From contig JAGBSR010000095.1 of assembly GCA_017631745.1 (NCBI GenBank), positions 1 through 14,486 of the forward strand: a stretch of 14,486 bases of DNA. Reading direction: 5' to 3'. Position 1 is the stretch's first letter; each line of letters starts with the position of its first letter. Both the position numbers and the translations under genes were made by a program. Source of the stretch: Clostridia bacterium (lineage in GTDB: Bacteria > Bacillota > Clostridia > Oscillospirales > Acutalibacteraceae). This document shows positions 12,800 through 14,486 of the stretch, in pieces. The notes below the pieces were generated by a model that saw nothing but the letters and a program-made list of their open reading frames with translations, was not told the DNA's origin and made no database searches.

Positions 12800-12831
12800 A
12801 AAAAATGGGGAGCCTTTTTCAAGACTCCCTG
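12800..12831 (-). terminator. Terminator of rpoC
   Basis: On the minus strand GGGAGTCTT-GAAA-AAGGCTCCC forms a 9-bp stem with one U.G wobble, followed by CATTTTTT. On the plus strand that pair would be an A/C mismatch, so it is built for the minus strand. It lies about 72 bases after the rpoC stop, beyond the two-hairpin repeat. Confidence 0.85.
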
Positions 12832-12840
12832 ATTTTTTGT

Positions 12841-12896
12841 TATATGCCCTCGCCGGGCAGGCATTACTTTTCTTGTAAGAAAAGTAATCAAAAGAA
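12841..12896 (+). repeat. Two-hairpin intergenic repeat, copy 2
   Basis: Hairpin A GCCC-TCGCC-GGGC (12846-12858), linker AGGC, hairpin B ATTACTTTTCTT paired with AAGAAAAGTAAT (12863-12888, perfect 12 bp), then CAAAAGAAC. Same order, loop and linker as 391-446. It begins within ten bases of the rpoC stop codon and precedes the terminator, so it is probably in the rpoC transcript. Confidence 0.7.
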
Positions 12897-12902
12897 CTTT
12901 AC

Positions 12903-14486
12903 TTATACAGACCAAACGATTTCGTCTTCGCCCTCTGCAGGAGCTGTTGTGTCAACAACCTCAACATTGTTGTAGCACTTCATACCTGTACCTGAGGGAA
13001 GAAGCTTACCGATGATAACGTTTTCCTTAAGACCAAGGAGAGGATCAACCTTACCCTTGATAGCTGCATCTGTAAGAACTCTTGTTGTTTCCTGGAATGA
13101 AGCTGCTGAAAGGAATGAATCTGTAGCAAGTGAAGCCTTTGTGATACCCATAATCATCGGTGTGAAAGTAGCTTCTGCAAGCTCTTCGCCTGTTTCAGCC
13201 ATTCTCTCTCTTACCTTTGCATTTGCATCACGAAGCTCTTTCTTATCAACAACGCTGTTGGGAAGAAGATCTGTATCGCCTTCGTCGTCAATCTTAACCT
13301 TTCTCATCATCTGACGAGCGATAACCTCGATGTGCTTATCGTTGATATCAACACCCTGAGTACGGTATGTCTGCTGTACCTGTGAGATGAGATAGTCGTG
13401 GACTGCGCTTACGCCCATTACATTGAGTACATCCTTGGGATCGATTGAACCTTCAGTGATTGTCTCGCCCTTCTTGATGTACTGACCTTCTGAAACTCTT
13501 GCTCTTGCGTCGAATGTAAGGAAGTATTCTCTTCTTTCGCCGCTTTCTTCATTTGTAACAACGATGTGAGGATTCTTCTTGATTGTTTCGAAGGATACAA
13601 CACCGTCGATTTCTGAAAGGATAGCAAGTGTCTTAGGCTTACGAGCTTCAAAGAGTTCTTCGACACGGGGAAGACCCTGTGTGATATCGGCACCTGAAGC
13701 AACACCACCGGTGTGGAATGTTCTCATGGTAAGCTGTGTACCGGGTTCACCGATTGACTGAGCAGCGATGATACCAACAGCCTCACCTACTGTTACGGGC
13801 TGACCTGAAGCAAGGTTTGAGCCGTAGCACTTGATACAAGCACCGTGGTCTGAATTACAAGTGAGAAGTGAACGGATTGTGATTCTGCGGATCTTAGCAG
13901 CCTCTTCTCTGTCCATACCCTCATCGAGAGCTTTGTTCATCTTAGCTGTGAGATAAGCATCAACCTTATTAGCATCTGCTTCACTCATCATATGGTCGTT
14001 ATCCATTACAACCTCGCCTGTTGCATCATCAACAAGAGCATTGAGGAGATAACGGCCCTTGAGTCTTTCTGTAAGAGGCTCAAGTACGCGGTTACCGTCC
14101 ATAATATCGTAAACCTCAAGACCTTCTGTGCAGCCGCAGTCCTCTTCACGGATGATAACATCCTGTGATACGTCAACAAGTCGACGTGTAAGGTAACCTG
14201 AGTCAGCAGTACGAAGAGCGGTATCGGCAAGACCTTTACGCGCACCACGAGAAGAAATGAAGTATTCCTGAACGTTAAGACCCTCTCGGTAGTTAGCACG
14301 AATGGGTACTTCGATGGTTTTACCTGCAGTGTTGGCGATAAGACCACGCATACCTGCAAGCTGACGAAGCTGGCTGTTAGAGCCTCGAGCACCTGAGTCG
14401 AGCATCATCCAGATGGGGTTGGTAGCTTCAAATGAGCCTGTAAGAGCATCAGCAACTCGTGTTGTACAAGTATCCCAAGCCTTGAG
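12903..14486 (-). CDS. rpoC: RNA polymerase beta' subunit, C-terminal part (5' end outside window)
   Basis: The frame is open from the window edge to the stop at 12903: 527 residues of beta'. It begins LKAWDTCTTRVADALTGSFE and runs through NPIWMMLDSGARGSNSQLRQLAGMRGLI, a hallmark beta' segment. The second zinc site is present (CGCTEG, then CNSDHGACIKCYG). The trigger-loop region GEAVGIIAAQSIGEPGTQLTMRTFHTGG and the C-terminal DSFLSAASFQETTRVLTDAAIKG and GLKENVIIGKLLPSGTGM are intact. The tail is short and acidic (TTAPAEGEDEIVWSV), as in many Firmicutes. The gene ends in its own terminator and is followed by yabP rather than the usual rpsL-rpsG-fusA. Confidence 0.98.
   Translation of the reverse strand, partial: LKAWDTCTTRVADALTGSFEATNPIWMMLDSGARGSNSQLRQLAGMRGLIANTAGKTIEVPIRANYREGLNVQEYFISSRGARKGLADTALRTADSGYLTRRLVDVSQDVIIREEDCGCTEGLEVYDIMDGNRVLEPLTERLKGRYLLNALVDDATGEVVMDNDHMMSEADANKVDAYLTAKMNKALDEGMDREEAAKIRRITIRSLLTCNSDHGACIKCYGSNLASGQPVTVGEAVGIIAAQSIGEPGTQLTMRTFHTGGVASGADITQGLPRVEELFEARKPKTLAILSEIDGVVSFETIKKNPHIVVTNEESGERREYFLTFDARARVSEGQYIKKGETITEGSIDPKDVLNVMGVSAVHDYLISQVQQTYRTQGVDINDKHIEVIARQMMRKVKIDDEGDTDLLPNSVVDKKELRDANAKVRERMAETGEELAEATFTPMIMGITKASLATDSFLSAASFQETTRVLTDAAIKGKVDPLLGLKENVIIGKLLPSGTGMKCYNNVEVVDTTAPAEGEDEIVWSV

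Noticed and set aside
12706..12915. 69-codon open frame between rpoC and yabP (minus)
   Set aside because: It runs through the heptad repeat, terminator and two-hairpin element, has no ribosome binding site, and its composition is not protein-like.

Overview
The window reads as chromosomal DNA of a spore-forming, low-to-medium GC Clostridia (Bacillota), most like the Oscillospiraceae/Ruminococcaceae of the gut. This rests on strong GGAGG-type ribosome binding sites, consensus sigma-A promoters, the sporulation pair yabP-yabQ next to divIC, a QueT transporter, and a Firmicutes-type RpoC. It is an inference from gene content, not a species call. Most genes lie on the minus strand.

Layout. 1-300: 5' part of an ECF-type sigma factor gene (minus) with a candidate autoregulated promoter. 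570-3249: glpK followed by a malate/lactate-type dehydrogenase gene, one transcription unit with a consensus promoter, structured leader and terminator. 3742-4416: an orphan plus-strand gene for a small beta-propeller-like protein. 4661-6615: an MFS transporter gene and queT, the latter behind a candidate preQ1 riboswitch. 6900-8937: glmM preceded by a hexapeptide-repeat acetyltransferase gene resembling the C-terminal half of GlmU, suggesting GlcN-1-P and then GlcNAc-1-P synthesis for the cell wall. 9027-9953: secreted alpha/beta hydrolase, divergent from 10159-11016, an exported or anchored endonuclease/exonuclease/phosphatase-family protein. 11068-12683: yabP-yabQ-divIC-yabR, with a separate vegetative promoter for divIC-yabR. 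12903-14486: the C-terminal 527 codons of rpoC.

The least ordinary content is between the genes. Three GC-rich elements of 83-86 bp (3497-3582, 4487-4569, 6790-6872) each fold into the same perfect four-way cloverleaf: a closing stem of 10-11 bp and three hairpins, with no unpaired base at the junction. Their stem sequences differ but change in compensated pairs. A second family of two consecutive hairpins (391-446 and 12841-12896) also shows compensated stem changes. Both copies lie near a four-unit heptanucleotide repeat (504-531 and 12763-12790) and a terminator. I know of no named family for either and could not search for one. No CRISPR array, tRNA, rRNA, insertion sequence or phage gene was seen.
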